Assembly: GCA_015075445.1 (NCBI GenBank)
Contig: JABTUJ010000001.1
Span: 231,059-295,058, forward strand
Origin: Verrucomicrobiales bacterium
GTDB lineage: Bacteria; Verrucomicrobiota; Verrucomicrobiia; Limisphaerales; J093
Direction: 5' to 3'
Length of the DNA: 64,000 bases
The notes under the pieces were generated by a model that ran no database searches, was not told the DNA's origin, and saw only the letters and a list, made by a program, of their open reading frames with translations. Positions 1 to 8,368 of this stretch are shown one piece after another (the first letter of the stretch is position 1; every line of letters starts with the position of its first letter). The translations under genes were made by a program, and so were the position numbers.

Positions 1-413
1 ACGCGCAGATCGGCCTGATCATGCTCATCGGGTTGGCCGCCAAGAACGCCATCCTCATCGTCGAGTTCGCCAAGATGAAACGCGAGGAGGGCAGCGAGAT
101 CCTCGCCGCGGCGGTCGAGGCTGCGCGGCTGCGACTGCGGCCGATCCTCATGACCTCCTTCGCCTTCATCCTCGGCTGCGTGCCGCTGATGCTGGCCTCG
201 GGATCCGGGGCCGCCGCGCGCAGCACGATGGGCACCGGCGTCGTCTTCGGCATGACCATCGCCACCGCCGCCGGCCTGTTCATCATCCCGGTCTGCTACG
301 TGTTCGTGCAGCGCATCGTCGAACGCGGACGGAAGCCCAAGCCACTGGCCGTCCCAGCCCCGGCCGCCGTGGCGGCCGCGGCTGCCACCCAGAAAGGAGC
401 GGGACACCCATGA
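1..413 (+). CDS. RND efflux transporter permease, C-terminal end (5' truncated)
   Basis: The reading frame is open from base 3, so the gene begins before the window and only about 136 C-terminal residues are seen. They match the last membrane segments of inner-membrane HAE1/AcrB-type RND pumps: the family motif [14 protein letters not shown], then [13 protein letters not shown] and a final hydrophobic segment ending in [12 protein letters not shown]. After it comes a Pro/Ala-rich cytoplasmic tail. The stop overlaps the start of the next gene (ATGA), an outer-membrane factor, so pump and exit duct are translationally coupled. The substrate cannot be read from this fragment. The periplasmic adaptor gene is expected upstream, outside the window. 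Confidence 0.93.
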   Translation, partial: AQIGLIMLIGLAAKNAILIVEFAKMKREEGSEILAAAVEAARLRLRPILMTSFAFILGCVPLMLASGSGAAARSTMGTGVVFGMTIATAAGLFIIPVCYVFVQRIVERGRKPKPLAVPAPAAVAAAAATQKGAGHP

Positions 414-1966
414 AATCCGCCCTCCGCATACCCATGCCCTCGGACCTCCCCCGCCCCGGCCGCCGGCCGGCGACGGCAGCCTCCGCGCGGGTCTTCTGGC
501 TCGCAGGGCTTCTCGTTGGACTGGCCGGCTGCACCGTCGGCCCGGATTACCAACGCCCCGCCCTCGCGACGCCGGCGGCCTTCCGTCCGGCCGCCTCGGA
601 CACGCGGGACTTTTCCGACGCGACCTCGCTGGCCAGCCTGGATTGGTGGCAGGTGATGCGGGATCCGCAGCTCCAGGCCTACATCGCCGAAGCGCTCACC
701 AACAGTTGGGACATCCAGATCGCCGCCGCCCGCGTCCTCCAGGCGGAGGCGATCGCGCGGGTGACCCGTTCCCAGTTCTTCCCCACCGTGGGTGCCGGGG
801 CCGATTGGACCACCACGCGCGCCTCCGAAAACGGTCCCTCCGGCATCCCCCCGGGAGTCGATCCCCAGAAGGAGTATGGCAGCGTCTACGGATCGATGGC
901 CGCGTACGAAGTCGACCTCTGGGGCCGCCTCCGCCGCGCCAACGAAGCCGCCCGCGCCCAACTGCTCGCCACTGAAGCGGCCCAGCAGACCGTCCGGCAA
1001 ACTCTCGTCGCCCAGGTGGCCACCGCTTACCTCACGCTCCTCGAACTCGATCACGAACTGGAAATCGCCCAGCGCACCTACGCGGTCCGGACTGACTCCT
1101 TGGCCCTGACGACGGCCCGTGAGGAAGGCGGCGTGGCCTCGATGCAGGACGTCCACCAGGCCCGGATCCTCGTCGCCTCCGCCGAGGCGTCCATCGCCGA
1201 CACCCACCGCCGCATCGAGCAGCAGGAGAACGAGCTGAACCTTCTCCTCGGGCGCAATCCCGGCTCACCCCCGCGCGGCGCGGCGTTTCTCGGACAGAAC
1301 CTCGAGGTCACCGTGCCGCCCGGCCTCCCGTCCGATCTGCTCGAGCGCCGACCGGACCTTCGCACCGCCGAACAGCAACTCGTCGCCGCCAACGCGGACA
1401 TCGGCCAGGCCAGGGCCGCCTTCTTCCCGAAAGTGACACTGACGGGTTTCTACGGATTCCAGTCCGTGGCGCTCTCGGATCTCTTCACCGGGGGATCTCG
1501 TACGTGGCAGTTCGGCCCGGCGGTGTCCATGCCGCTGTTCACCGGGGGTGCGTTGCGCGGCAACCTGAAGCTCGCCCAGGCCCGCTTCGACGAGGCCGTG
1601 GCGCAGTACCGGAAGACCGTCCAGAACGCGTTTCGCGAGGTCTCCGACAGTCTCATCGCCTACCAGCGCACCCGGGAATTCCGCGCGCGCCAGGAGGAAA
1701 ACACCCAGGCCAATCGCAACGCGGCCGAGCTCGCCAATGTTCGCTATGAAGGCGGCGTCACCAGCTATCTCGAAGTCCTCTACAACGAGCAGGAGCTGTT
1801 CACCGCCGAGCTGAGCCTGGCCCGGGCCCGCCTGAACGAACTCCTCAGCGTCGTCAGTCTCTATCGCGCCCTCGGCGGTGGCTGGCAGACCGGTCCCTCC
1901 CCGGCTCCTGACACGTCAACGGCAACCCACTCCTATGACCCACCGACCTCAGGCCAGGACGGGTAA
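410..1966 (+). CDS. Outer-membrane efflux lipoprotein, NodT/OprM family
   Basis: A 518-residue outer-membrane channel partner of the RND pump encoded just before it (4-base overlap). A long basic N-terminus is followed by a hydrophobic core and a lipobox ending at Cys41 (GLAGC), then TVGPDYQRP, the usual start of mature NodT-family proteins. Two OEP-type repeats follow: a long alpha-helical first half (about 60-300) and a second half (about 305-490) containing [19 protein letters not shown] and the FFPKVTLTG strand motif. Length fits the family. The C-terminal tail after about 490 is low-complexity Pro/Ser/Thr. It should form the trimeric barrel and periplasmic tunnel of a tripartite exporter. 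Confidence 0.94.
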   Translation: MKSALRIPMPSDLPRPGRRPATAASARVFWLAGLLVGLAGCTVGPDYQRPALATPAAFRPAASDTRDFSDATSLASLDWWQVMRDPQLQAYIAEALTNSWDIQIAAARVLQAEAIARVTRSQFFPTVGAGADWTTTRASENGPSGIPPGVDPQKEYGSVYGSMAAYEVDLWGRLRRANEAARAQLLATEAAQQTVRQTLVAQVATAYLTLLELDHELEIAQRTYAVRTDSLALTTAREEGGVASMQDVHQARILVASAEASIADTHRRIEQQENELNLLLGRNPGSPPRGAAFLGQNLEVTVPPGLPSDLLERRPDLRTAEQQLVAANADIGQARAAFFPKVTLTGFYGFQSVALSDLFTGGSRTWQFGPAVSMPLFTGGALRGNLKLAQARFDEAVAQYRKTVQNAFREVSDSLIAYQRTREFRARQEENTQANRNAAELANVRYEGGVTSYLEVLYNEQELFTAELSLARARLNELLSVVSLYRALGGGWQTGPSPAPDTSTATHSYDPPTSGQDG

Positions 1967-1984
1967 GTCGTCGAATCACCCGCG

Positions 1985-2725
1985 ATGAGTGCCCTCGACA
2001 TCGATCTCCCCGTCCGCATCGAGCGCCAACCCGACTACACGACGTGCGGTCCGACGGCGTTGCACGCGATCTACCGTTACTACGACGATCCGATCGATCT
2101 CAAGACGGTGATCCGCGAGACGCCGAAGCTGCCGGGCGGCGGAACGCTCGGCGTGCATCTCGCCGTGCATGCCCTCTCGCGGGGCTACCAGGTCGACACC
2201 TGGCTCTGCAGCGTTCGCCACATGGACCCGACCTGGTTTCAGCAGCCGACCGACATTCGGGCCAAGCTGAAGGCACGGGTGGCGGCGAAGAACCAGGGCA
2301 ACGATCCGCGCTACGGGCCCGCCCTCAGTGCCGTCGAGCAGTACATCGAGCTCGGCGGCCAATTCGTGTGGGGCGACCTGACGCCCGAGTTGATCGGCCG
2401 ACGGCTGGCCCAGGGCACGCCGCTGCTCACGGGTACCAATGGCACGTACCTCTACCAGTGCGCCCGTGAGACCGACGCCGGTCCCGACGACGTGCGCGGC
2501 GAGGCGTTCGGGCATTTTGTGGTGCTCTGCGGCTACCGCGCTGCCGACCAATCGGTCGCGATCGCCGATCCGTTGCTGGACAACCCGGCCCACGGCACCA
2601 AGTACTACCGTGCCAGCGTGTACCGCCTGCTCGGAGCCATCTTCCTGGGGGTCGGCTCCGACGACGGCAATCTCCTGCTCATCCGCCCGAAGGGCTGGAA
2701 CCCTCCCTCCAGCGAAGCCAGCTAA
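1985..2725 (+). CDS. C39-like cysteine peptidase-fold protein
   Basis: 246 residues without a signal peptide. The N-terminus carries YTTCGPTALHAIYRYY, a typical papain-fold C39 nucleophile motif with Cys21. A plausible triad is completed by His177 in GHFVVLCGY and Asp195 in IADPLLDN. Stand-alone C39-like proteins of this kind are common, and many have no known substrate; no ABC exporter is fused or adjacent, so a bacteriocin-processing role is not supported. The stop codon shares a base with the next start (TAATG), which points to co-translation with the amidohydrolase-like gene. The role remains unknown; peptidase activity is inferred only from the preserved residues. Confidence 0.75.
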   Translation: MSALDIDLPVRIERQPDYTTCGPTALHAIYRYYDDPIDLKTVIRETPKLPGGGTLGVHLAVHALSRGYQVDTWLCSVRHMDPTWFQQPTDIRAKLKARVAAKNQGNDPRYGPALSAVEQYIELGGQFVWGDLTPELIGRRLAQGTPLLTGTNGTYLYQCARETDAGPDDVRGEAFGHFVVLCGYRAADQSVAIADPLLDNPAHGTKYYRASVYRLLGAIFLGVGSDDGNLLLIRPKGWNPPSSEAS

Positions 2726-3621
2726 TGAAGCCCACTTCCCATGAACCTGTGGTGCGGGCTTCCAGCCTGCACCTTCTGCGGTCCATGGCCCCTGAGCAGG
2801 TCCGGCCGGACCAGGCCGCTTCCCATGAACCTGTGGTGCGGGCTTCCAGCCTGCACCCTCCCCGGTTCATAGCCCCTGAGCAGCTCCCCAAGGAACCGGA
2901 CGCTTCCCCGGCCCGCGACTTCCTATTGGTGACCTGCGAACACGGCGGCAATCGCATCCCCGCGCCCTACGCGCACCTGTTCCGCAACGCTGCCGACCTG
3001 TTGGCCACGCATCGCGGCTGGGATCCCGGAGCCTTGACGCTCGCGCGCACCTTCGCGCGTCGGCTCCACCGGCCGCTGCTCGCGGTGACTTGGAGTCGCC
3101 TCTTCGTCGAAGCCAACCGCTCCCCCACCAACCCGCGCATCTGGTCGCGCTTCACCCGGAGCCTGCCCCGGGACGAGCGTCAGCAGATCCTCGAGCGCTG
3201 GTGGCGCCCCCACCGGCAGACGGTCGAGGAGGCCGTGGTCGCCGCCCTCGCCCGTGGACATCGCGTGGTGCACGTGGCGGTGCATAGCTTTACGCCCGAG
3301 CTCGACGGGGAGGTGCGTAATGCCGACGTCACTTTCCTGTATGACAGCCGCCGCCAACCGGAAGCGGAGCTCTGCCGTCGGTGGGTCGCGCTCCTCCGCC
3401 AACTGAACCCCGCGCTGCGCCTGCGCTACAACTATCCCTACCGCGGTGCCGCTGACGGGCTGACCACCTGGCTGCGGCGGCGCCATCCCGCGACCCGCTA
3501 CCTGGGCGTTGAACTCGAGATCAACCAGGCGCTGGTCGGCACGCGCAACTGGCGCCGCTTCCAGCAGCAAATGACCGAGAGCCTCCGCACACTCCTCAAA
3601 CACCATGCCCAAGAAGGATAA
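2725..3621 (+). CDS. N-formylglutamate amidohydrolase family protein with repeat-derived N-terminus
   Basis: 298 residues. From about residue 63 it matches the FGase family (PF05013 type): TCEHGGNRIP with Glu72/His73, AVHSFTPEL with His187, then FLYDSRRQPE and LGVELEINQ. These enzymes hydrolyse N-formyl-glutamate or related amides using a metal; the substrate here is unproven. Residues about 5-58 are not protein-like: two copies of SHEPVVRASSLH spaced 28 residues apart come from an 84-bp tandem copy of an interspersed DNA repeat. The TAATG junction with the upstream gene supports the start chosen. An in-frame ATG at 2785 also lies inside the repeat, and no start between the repeat and the domain would keep the first strand. 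Confidence 0.85.
   Translation: MKPTSHEPVVRASSLHLLRSMAPEQVRPDQAASHEPVVRASSLHPPRFIAPEQLPKEPDASPARDFLLVTCEHGGNRIPAPYAHLFRNAADLLATHRGWDPGALTLARTFARRLHRPLLAVTWSRLFVEANRSPTNPRIWSRFTRSLPRDERQQILERWWRPHRQTVEEAVVAALARGHRVVHVAVHSFTPELDGEVRNADVTFLYDSRRQPEAELCRRWVALLRQLNPALRLRYNYPYRGAADGLTTWLRRRHPATRYLGVELEINQALVGTRNWRRFQQQMTESLRTLLKHHAQEG
2735..2885. repeat. Family A interspersed repeat, two tandem copies (84-bp period) inside a gene
   Basis: Two near-identical copies of about 65 bp begin at 2735 and 2819. Each contains TGTGGTGCGGGCTTCCAGCC and ends near CCCCTGAGCAG. The same sequence occurs in reverse at 43531-43574, 43803-43838 and 53509-53569. The 84-bp period is a multiple of three, so the frame of the host gene survives. 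Confidence 0.9.
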
Positions 3622-4420
3622 GACCGCCCGCAGCGAACCCGGCAAAATGAAGACCAAGGCCTACGCCAAGGAGCTGCGCAAGCTGCAGGCCGAGCTGTGC
3701 GCCCTCCAGGACTGGGTCAAGCACAAGGGCTTGCGCGTGATCATCGTGTTCGAGGGTCGCGACGGCGCCGGCAAGGGGGGCACCATCCGCGCCCTGACCG
3801 AGCGTGTTTCGCCGCGCGTCTTCCGCGTGGTGGCCCTGCCTGCCCCCTCCGACCGCGAGAAGACCCAGATGTACCTCCAGCGTTACATGGCGCACTTCCC
3901 GGCCGCCGGCGAGATCGTCATCTTCGACCGCAGTTGGTACAACCGTGCGGGCGTCGAGCACGTCATGGACTTCTGCACCAAGGAACAGCACCAGGCCTTC
4001 CTGGAACGTTGTCCCGAGATCGAGAAGTACATCGTCGAGGGCGGTTTCACCTTGATCAAACTCTGGCTCGAGGTGAGCGATAAGGAGCAGAAACGCCGCT
4101 TCGAGGCGCGCATCACCGACCCCGTCCGCCAGTGGAAGCTCAGCCCGATGGACCTGCCCTCGCGCAGCAAGTGGTTCGAGTATTCGCGGGCCCGCGACCA
4201 GATGCTCAAGGCCACCGACACCAAGTGGGCGCCGTGGTACATCCTGCGTTCCGATGACAAGAAGCGCGCCCGCCTCAATTGCATCCGCCACCTTCTGAAG
4301 CTCATTCCGTACAAGAAACTGCCGCGCGAGAAGGTGAAGCTGCCCCCGCGCTCGATGAAGCACGCCTACGACGACCAGGCGTCCCTCAAAGGCCGCCATT
4401 TCGTGCCGGAGAAATATTGA
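3605..4420 (+). CDS. ppk2: Polyphosphate kinase 2 (PPK2) family
   Basis: 271 residues, the usual size of a single-domain PPK2. Walker A GRDGAGKGG lies at residues 51-59 and the lid/Walker B region FDRSWYNRAGVE at 107-118. The end of the domain contains SPMDLPSRSKWFEYSRARD and TKWAPWYILRSDDKKRARLNCIRHLL, both family hallmarks. PPK2 enzymes transfer phosphate between polyphosphate and nucleotides, usually making NTP from NDP; specificity cannot be fixed by eye. The start overlaps the upstream gene by 17 bases. A basic Lys-rich N-terminus precedes the domain. Cytoplasmic. Confidence 0.93.
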   Translation: MPKKDKTARSEPGKMKTKAYAKELRKLQAELCALQDWVKHKGLRVIIVFEGRDGAGKGGTIRALTERVSPRVFRVVALPAPSDREKTQMYLQRYMAHFPAAGEIVIFDRSWYNRAGVEHVMDFCTKEQHQAFLERCPEIEKYIVEGGFTLIKLWLEVSDKEQKRRFEARITDPVRQWKLSPMDLPSRSKWFEYSRARDQMLKATDTKWAPWYILRSDDKKRARLNCIRHLLKLIPYKKLPREKVKLPPRSMKHAYDDQASLKGRHFVPEKY

Positions 4421-4448
4421 CCCCAGCTTCCGGAACTCGCACACCGCC

Positions 4449-5162
4449 ATGAAACTCGCTGCCATCCGGATCGCGCTCCTGCCGGGGGCGCTGCTTGCCA
4501 CGAGCCTCCTGGTGGGCTCCCTCTCGAGCCTGGCCGGCCTCTTCGGTCCCAAGGGGGATACCCCGGAAGAGAAACGGCAGGAGGTCCTCAAACAGCGCAC
4601 GGAAATGCTCGCCGAGCTGGTACGGACCAAACCCGAGGTGAAGGACCGGCTGCGCCAGGCCGCCGGTTACGCCACGTTCAAACAGACGGACATGAATCTG
4701 TTCCTCCTCGCGTCCGGTCGCGGCTACGGCGTGCTCCGGAACAACCAGACCGGGAAGGACGTTTACATGGGGGTCGCAGCCCTGGGCGGTGGCGTCGGCC
4801 TGGGCGTCAAGGACCTGCGCGTCATCTTTGTTTTCAACGACGCCCGGGTGATGCAGCAGTTTGTCGAACAGGGCTGGCAGTTCGGTGGCAAGGGCGACGC
4901 CGCCGCCAAGTACAAGGACACCGGCGTCTCCGCCGAAGGTGGTGCGAAGGCCAGCGTGGACTTCAAACAGGGCACGGTCACCGCCGCCGCCGGCACCGAC
5001 AGCCGGGCTGGCAGCCAGAAGGCCGACCAGGTCAGCGCCGCCGCTGCCACGACCGGCGGCATCGAGATCTATCAGTTCACCCAAAGCGGCCTGTCCTTGC
5101 AGGCGACTGTCCAGGGCACCAAGTACTGGAAGGATGCGAAGCTGAACAAGCCATCCATTTGA
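4449..5162 (+). CDS. SYLF-domain (YSC84-type) lipid-binding exported protein
   Basis: 237 residues. A signal-peptide-like hydrophobic segment spans about 8-33. The rest fits the SYLF/YSC84 family: GRGYGVLRNNQTGKDVYMG, a GLGVKDLRVIFVFNDARVMQQFVEQGW block and a gapped Ala/Gly-rich region around GDAAAKYK. Family members bind phosphoinositides in eukaryotes; in bacteria they are periplasmic proteins of uncertain function. It lies 28 bases after ppk2 and before several small exported proteins, forming a run of envelope genes. Confidence 0.85.
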   Translation: MKLAAIRIALLPGALLATSLLVGSLSSLAGLFGPKGDTPEEKRQEVLKQRTEMLAELVRTKPEVKDRLRQAAGYATFKQTDMNLFLLASGRGYGVLRNNQTGKDVYMGVAALGGGVGLGVKDLRVIFVFNDARVMQQFVEQGWQFGGKGDAAAKYKDTGVSAEGGAKASVDFKQGTVTAAAGTDSRAGSQKADQVSAAAATTGGIEIYQFTQSGLSLQATVQGTKYWKDAKLNKPSI

Positions 5163-5223
5163 CCCCGCCAACCCGCTCACGTCTGCTATTCCCGACCCGA
5201 CACCACCCTCCACGTTGAATCCT

Positions 5224-5754
5224 ATGAACGCCAACCTCTACCGTTTCGGGTGCGCTGCCGTCCTGGCCCTCGCGACCCTGTGGGCATCCGCCCAAACCCC
5301 GGCCTCGAGCGCGGTCCCCGACGATCTGCGCGCCGTCCTCGAGCTGCTGCGTTCCGACGCCAACACCTTCAAAATCGAAACCCTCAACCAGGCGCTCCAG
5401 TTGACCGCTGCCGAGGCGGAGGCCTTCTGGCCGATCTACCGCCGGTACGAGCAGGAGTTGGCGGCTGTGGCCGATCGCAAAATCGCCCTGCTCCGGGAGT
5501 TCGGCGAGCGCTGCGTCCAAGGCACCCTGGACGACGCTGCCGCCGACCAGATGGCCAAGCGATGGCTCGCAAATGCGCGGGACCGGCTCAACCTCTGGAA
5601 GAAGTACCAGAAGCGGATCGCCAAGGCCGTCTCCCCGGCACGGGCCGCGCAATTCCTCCAGGTCGAGCATCAAATGGCCCTCTTCCTGGATATCAACATC
5701 GCGGCCGAAATGCCGGCCCTCCGCACCGTGACCGTCACCGAGAAGCCTGAATGA
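5224..5754 (+). CDS. Small exported helical protein, 'LTxxEAxAFWPxY' family (paralogue 1)
   Basis: 176 residues from ATG 5224; a TTG nine bases earlier is also in frame. A clear signal peptide ends near ASAQT. The mature part looks all-helical and is rich in charged residues, with LTAAEAEAFWPIYRRYEQEL around residues 57-76. A second exported protein at 15779-16279 has the same motif. The layout resembles Spy/CpxP-type periplasmic helical proteins that monitor envelope state, but identity is too low to claim that by eye. It sits in the run of small envelope genes after ppk2. Confidence 0.75.
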   Translation: MNANLYRFGCAAVLALATLWASAQTPASSAVPDDLRAVLELLRSDANTFKIETLNQALQLTAAEAEAFWPIYRRYEQELAAVADRKIALLREFGERCVQGTLDDAAADQMAKRWLANARDRLNLWKKYQKRIAKAVSPARAAQFLQVEHQMALFLDINIAAEMPALRTVTVTEKPE

Positions 5755-5785
5755 TCACCTCCGCTTCACGCACCACAACCTCCCC

Positions 5786-6016
5786 ATGAACCGAATCCTC
5801 CACTCCCTCCAAGCCGTCGCCGTGGCCGCCACGCTCCTCTGCACCCTCTCCCTGTTGTCCGGTTGCGGCAGCGGGGGCGCCACGTATCAGGCGGCGAGCA
5901 ACACCACCCTGGGTCGGGAACTCCAGGACCTCCAGGAAAGCTACGACAAAGGCATCATCACCAAGAAGCAATACGAAGACACTAAGAAGCGCCTCATCAA
6001 GAAATACACCGACTAA
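5786..6016 (+). CDS. Small lipoprotein with SHOCT-like C-terminus
   Basis: 76 residues. The signal peptide has a hydrophobic core and a lipobox LLSGC near residue 27, followed by a short Gly/Ser linker. The C-terminal 30 residues, containing LQDLQESYDKGIITKKQYEDTKKRL broken across a short helical hairpin, look like a SHOCT motif (short C-terminal oligomerisation helix pair). Function unknown; it is likely membrane-anchored and oligomeric. It lies 31 bases after the previous exported protein. Confidence 0.7.
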   Translation: MNRILHSLQAVAVAATLLCTLSLLSGCGSGGATYQAASNTTLGRELQDLQESYDKGIITKKQYEDTKKRLIKKYTD

Positions 6017-6050
6017 GTCGTCGCGCCCTCAAAGCCCACCCTCGCATCCC

Positions 6051-6605
6051 ATGAAACCCTGCCTGTCCCTCTGCACCCTCGCCGCCGCCTTGGTCCTCCT
6101 CGGCTGTTCCTCAACCCCCACCCAGGTCGACCACGGCGCGATTGCGGCGAAGACCTTCAGCTTCGTCAACCCCGGCAACCGTCCGGCCCCCGCCTTCGGC
6201 GACAACCGCGAGCACGTCCATCAACTCGTCCAGGAAGCCATCACCCGGAACCTCGCCGGCCGCGGTGTCGCCCGGACGCCGGCCGGCGGCGATGTCACCG
6301 TGGCGTACTTGATGATCGTCGGGAACAACGCCTCGACCGCCGCCGTCAGCGATTACTTCGGCTACGGTCGCGATGCCGCGGCGCTGAGCGAGAAGGCCCA
6401 GGAAGCCTACAGCCACGCCAAGACGCCGAACTACTTCGAGGCGGGCACCCTGGTGATCGACGTTATTGACACGAAGACCAACAAGCTGCTCAAGCGCGGC
6501 CACGCGACCGGCCCGCGTCTGCGCAACCTCCCTCCGGATGCCCAGGCCGCCACCGTGCAGGAAGCCGTGGACAAGATCCTCCGCGACCTGCGCTTCGCAC
6601 CCTGA
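6051..6605 (+). CDS. DUF4136-like lipoprotein
   Basis: 184 residues. Signal peptide with lipobox LVLLGC (Cys19) and mature start SSTPTQVDHG. The mature part has the DUF4136 layout: an early KTFSFV strand, a central region with VTVAYLMIVGN, then TLVIDVIDTKTNKLLKRGHATG and a C-terminal helix AVDKILRDLRF, which is the usual end of the domain. The role of these outer-membrane-associated lipoproteins is unknown. It closes the run of small envelope genes; a repeat array follows. Confidence 0.8.
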   Translation: MKPCLSLCTLAAALVLLGCSSTPTQVDHGAIAAKTFSFVNPGNRPAPAFGDNREHVHQLVQEAITRNLAGRGVARTPAGGDVTVAYLMIVGNNASTAAVSDYFGYGRDAAALSEKAQEAYSHAKTPNYFEAGTLVIDVIDTKTNKLLKRGHATGPRLRNLPPDAQAATVQEAVDKILRDLRFAP

Positions 6606-6667
6606 CCCCAGGGGAGGTTCCTCCCGCACCCCACTCCCTATGCTGCGTCCCGACGCCCGCAACGCCT

Positions 6668-6985
6668 GGCAGGCTGGCCGTGGTTTGGCGGGATTGTCCC
6701 CTTTGGCATCCTGGAACTTCCCTTGAACTTTGACCTTTGTACTTCGAGCTTTCTGCCCTTCGTCTTTCGCCCCACCCCGGCAGGCTGGCCGTGGTTTGGC
6801 CGGATTGCCCCTCTGGCATCCTGGAACTTCCCTTGAGCTTTGACCTTTGAACTTTGGACTTTCTCGCCCTTCGTCCGTTGCCCCACCCGGGCAGGCTGGC
6901 CGTGGTTTGGCCGGATTGTCCCCTTTGGCATCCTGGAACTTCCCTTGAACTTTGACCTTTGACCTTTGAGCTTTCTCGCCCTTCC
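6668..6985. repeat. Family B tandem repeat, three copies of 111 bp
   Basis: Copies begin at 6668, 6779 and 6890, exactly 111 bases apart. Each runs from GGCAGGCTGGCCGTGGTTTG through TGGAACTTCCCTTGA to a pyrimidine-rich end CTTTCTCGCCCTTC. The third copy stops directly in front of the ATG at 6988, so it forms the whole leader of that gene. The gap 6606-6987 holds nothing else that I can see. Shorter reverse-oriented relatives occur at 43641-43722 and 51954-52005. Confidence 0.95.
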
Positions 6986-6987
6986 GC

Positions 6988-7905
6988 ATGAAACCTCCCC
7001 TCGCATTCCTCCGCCGGCAGGTTAGCCTCTGGCTCACCGCGGCAATCCTCTGCGCGTCCGCGCTACCCGCCCTCGCCGGAGACCCGCCGCCGCTGCCCCC
7101 GTTGACCACGGTCTCGGGCAACCCCCGGTTGCCCGGCAAGTTCGTCTGGGCCGACCTGGTCACGGACAACGTCCCCGCGGCCACCAAGTTCTACGGCGCG
7201 CTGTTCGGGTGGACGTTCTACGCCGTGGGCCCGTACGTCATCGCGGCCAACGACGAACGGCCCTTGTGCGGGATGTTCCAGCGCCCGCGCCCCGGCGACC
7301 GTCCCGAAGCCAAGCCCCGTTGGTTCGGCTACATCTCCGTGGCCAACATTGACCGCGCCGAACGCGCCGTCGGGCAGGCGGGCGGCAAGGTCTTGGCCCC
7401 GCCCGCCAAGTTCCCCAAGCGTGGCGAGCAGGCGGTCTGTCGCGACCCCGAAGGCGCCCTCTTCGGCCTGATCAAGTCCAGCTCGGGCGATCCGGAGGAT
7501 TTCCTCGCTTCACCGGGCGACTGGATCTGGATGCAGTTGCTGAGCCACGACGCCCGGAACGCGGCCGAGTTCTACCGGACCGTCGCCGGCTATGAAATCG
7601 TCGAGAACACCCGCGACGACCGGATCAACGACTTTGTGCTGACCAGCAAAGGGTATGCGCGGGCGACCATCCGGGCCCTGCCTGAAGCCGCGGCGAAGGC
7701 GCAACCCACCTGGCTGCCGTTTGTCCGGGTGGCGAAGGTCCCGGACGCCGTGGCTCGCACGCGCGAGTTGGGCGGCACGATCCTGTTCGAGCCGCGACCC
7801 GAACACCTCGGCGGCCGGGTGGCGGTCGTCGCGGACCCGACGGGGGCCGCGATCGGCCTGCTCGAGTGGAGCGAAGACCTGCTGCCAGGAGGGAGGCAAC
7901 CGTGA
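6988..7905 (+). CDS. Exported VOC/glyoxalase-fold protein, two domains
   Basis: 305 residues. A signal peptide ends near LPALAGD. Two VOC modules follow: about 48-170 (GKFVWADLVTDNVPAATKFY ... GALFGLIKS) and about 180-300 (WIWMQLLSHDARNAAEFYRT ... GAAIGLLEWSE). These are the paired beta-alpha-beta units of glyoxalase/extradiol dioxygenase-like proteins that bind a metal and small ligands. The substrate is unknown and export is unusual for this fold. The start codon directly follows the third 111-bp repeat. The stop overlaps the GTG of the next gene. Confidence 0.85.
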   Translation: MKPPLAFLRRQVSLWLTAAILCASALPALAGDPPPLPPLTTVSGNPRLPGKFVWADLVTDNVPAATKFYGALFGWTFYAVGPYVIAANDERPLCGMFQRPRPGDRPEAKPRWFGYISVANIDRAERAVGQAGGKVLAPPAKFPKRGEQAVCRDPEGALFGLIKSSSGDPEDFLASPGDWIWMQLLSHDARNAAEFYRTVAGYEIVENTRDDRINDFVLTSKGYARATIRALPEAAAKAQPTWLPFVRVAKVPDAVARTRELGGTILFEPRPEHLGGRVAVVADPTGAAIGLLEWSEDLLPGGRQP

Positions 7906-8348
7906 ACAGGAAGTTTCTCAGCGGCGCTCTTGATACAGCTTCCCAACGCAAAGCGGCGGTCAACCGCACGCACTCCAGACGCGGGCGCGAGGGTCGCACG
8001 GCAGGGCCGGCGCGGAGCGTTTGGAGTGCGCCGTCTTCCAGCGGCGCTTTTCGTTGCTGGCGCGCCTTCTCGGCAGCGCTAGCGCTCGCGCTGCTCACGC
8101 CCCTTTTCACCGGTTGCGAAAGCACGGGGGACGGTAGCTCGAGCACGGCGGTGTACTACGGGGCCGGTTTCTACGATCCCTGGTTCTACGGCGACTATTA
8201 CTACGACAGCCCGGACGTCATCGTCACCCCGCCGTCGGCGCCGGTGCGCCCGAGCCATCCCATTGCCACGCCGCCCACGGCAAGACCGCGACCCACCCCG
8301 ATGCCTTCCATTCCCTCGGGCCCTCGACCGATGCCCCGGGGGCGTTGA
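7902..8348 (+). CDS. Small lipoprotein whose signal region contains an interspersed palindromic repeat
   Basis: 148 residues from GTG 7902, which overlaps the previous stop (GTGA). Residues about 16-51 are encoded by a 107-bp repeat also found at 48878-48984, giving a very long basic n-region. A hydrophobic core and the lipobox FTGC follow, with Cys72. The mature part is about 77 residues: a Tyr/Asp-rich stretch (FYDPWFYGDYYYDSP) and a Pro-rich tail. No alternative ATG, GTG or TTG lies between the repeat and the core, so translation must pass through the repeat if the protein is made. Function unknown; it could be a decaying gene. Confidence 0.6.
   Translation: MNRKFLSGALDTASQRKAAVNRTHSRRGREGRTAGPARSVWSAPSSSGAFRCWRAFSAALALALLTPLFTGCESTGDGSSSTAVYYGAGFYDPWFYGDYYYDSPDVIVTPPSAPVRPSHPIATPPTARPRPTPMPSIPSGPRPMPRGR
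7947..8053. repeat. Family C palindromic repeat inside a gene
   Basis: About 107 bp with imperfect inverted ends: AAAGCGGCGGTCAACCGCAC at the left and GCGCCGTCTTCCAGCGGCGC near the right end, the arms pairing around an unmatched centre. A second full copy lies at 48878-48984 and a half copy at 43751-43795. Confidence 0.85.
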
Positions 8349-8368
8349 GGGGCAAGCCACCGCCAAGC

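Noticed and set aside
1985-3621. C39-like protease next to an amidohydrolase as a peptide-maturation or RiPP locus.
   Set aside because: No precursor peptide, exporter or modifying enzyme is nearby, and neither protein has the exporter fusion seen in such loci.
6668-6985. Possible small protein or CRISPR-like array from the 111-bp repeats, since a minus-strand frame stays open.
   Set aside because: The open frame exists only because 111 is a multiple of three; repeat spacing has no variable spacer and no domain is encoded.
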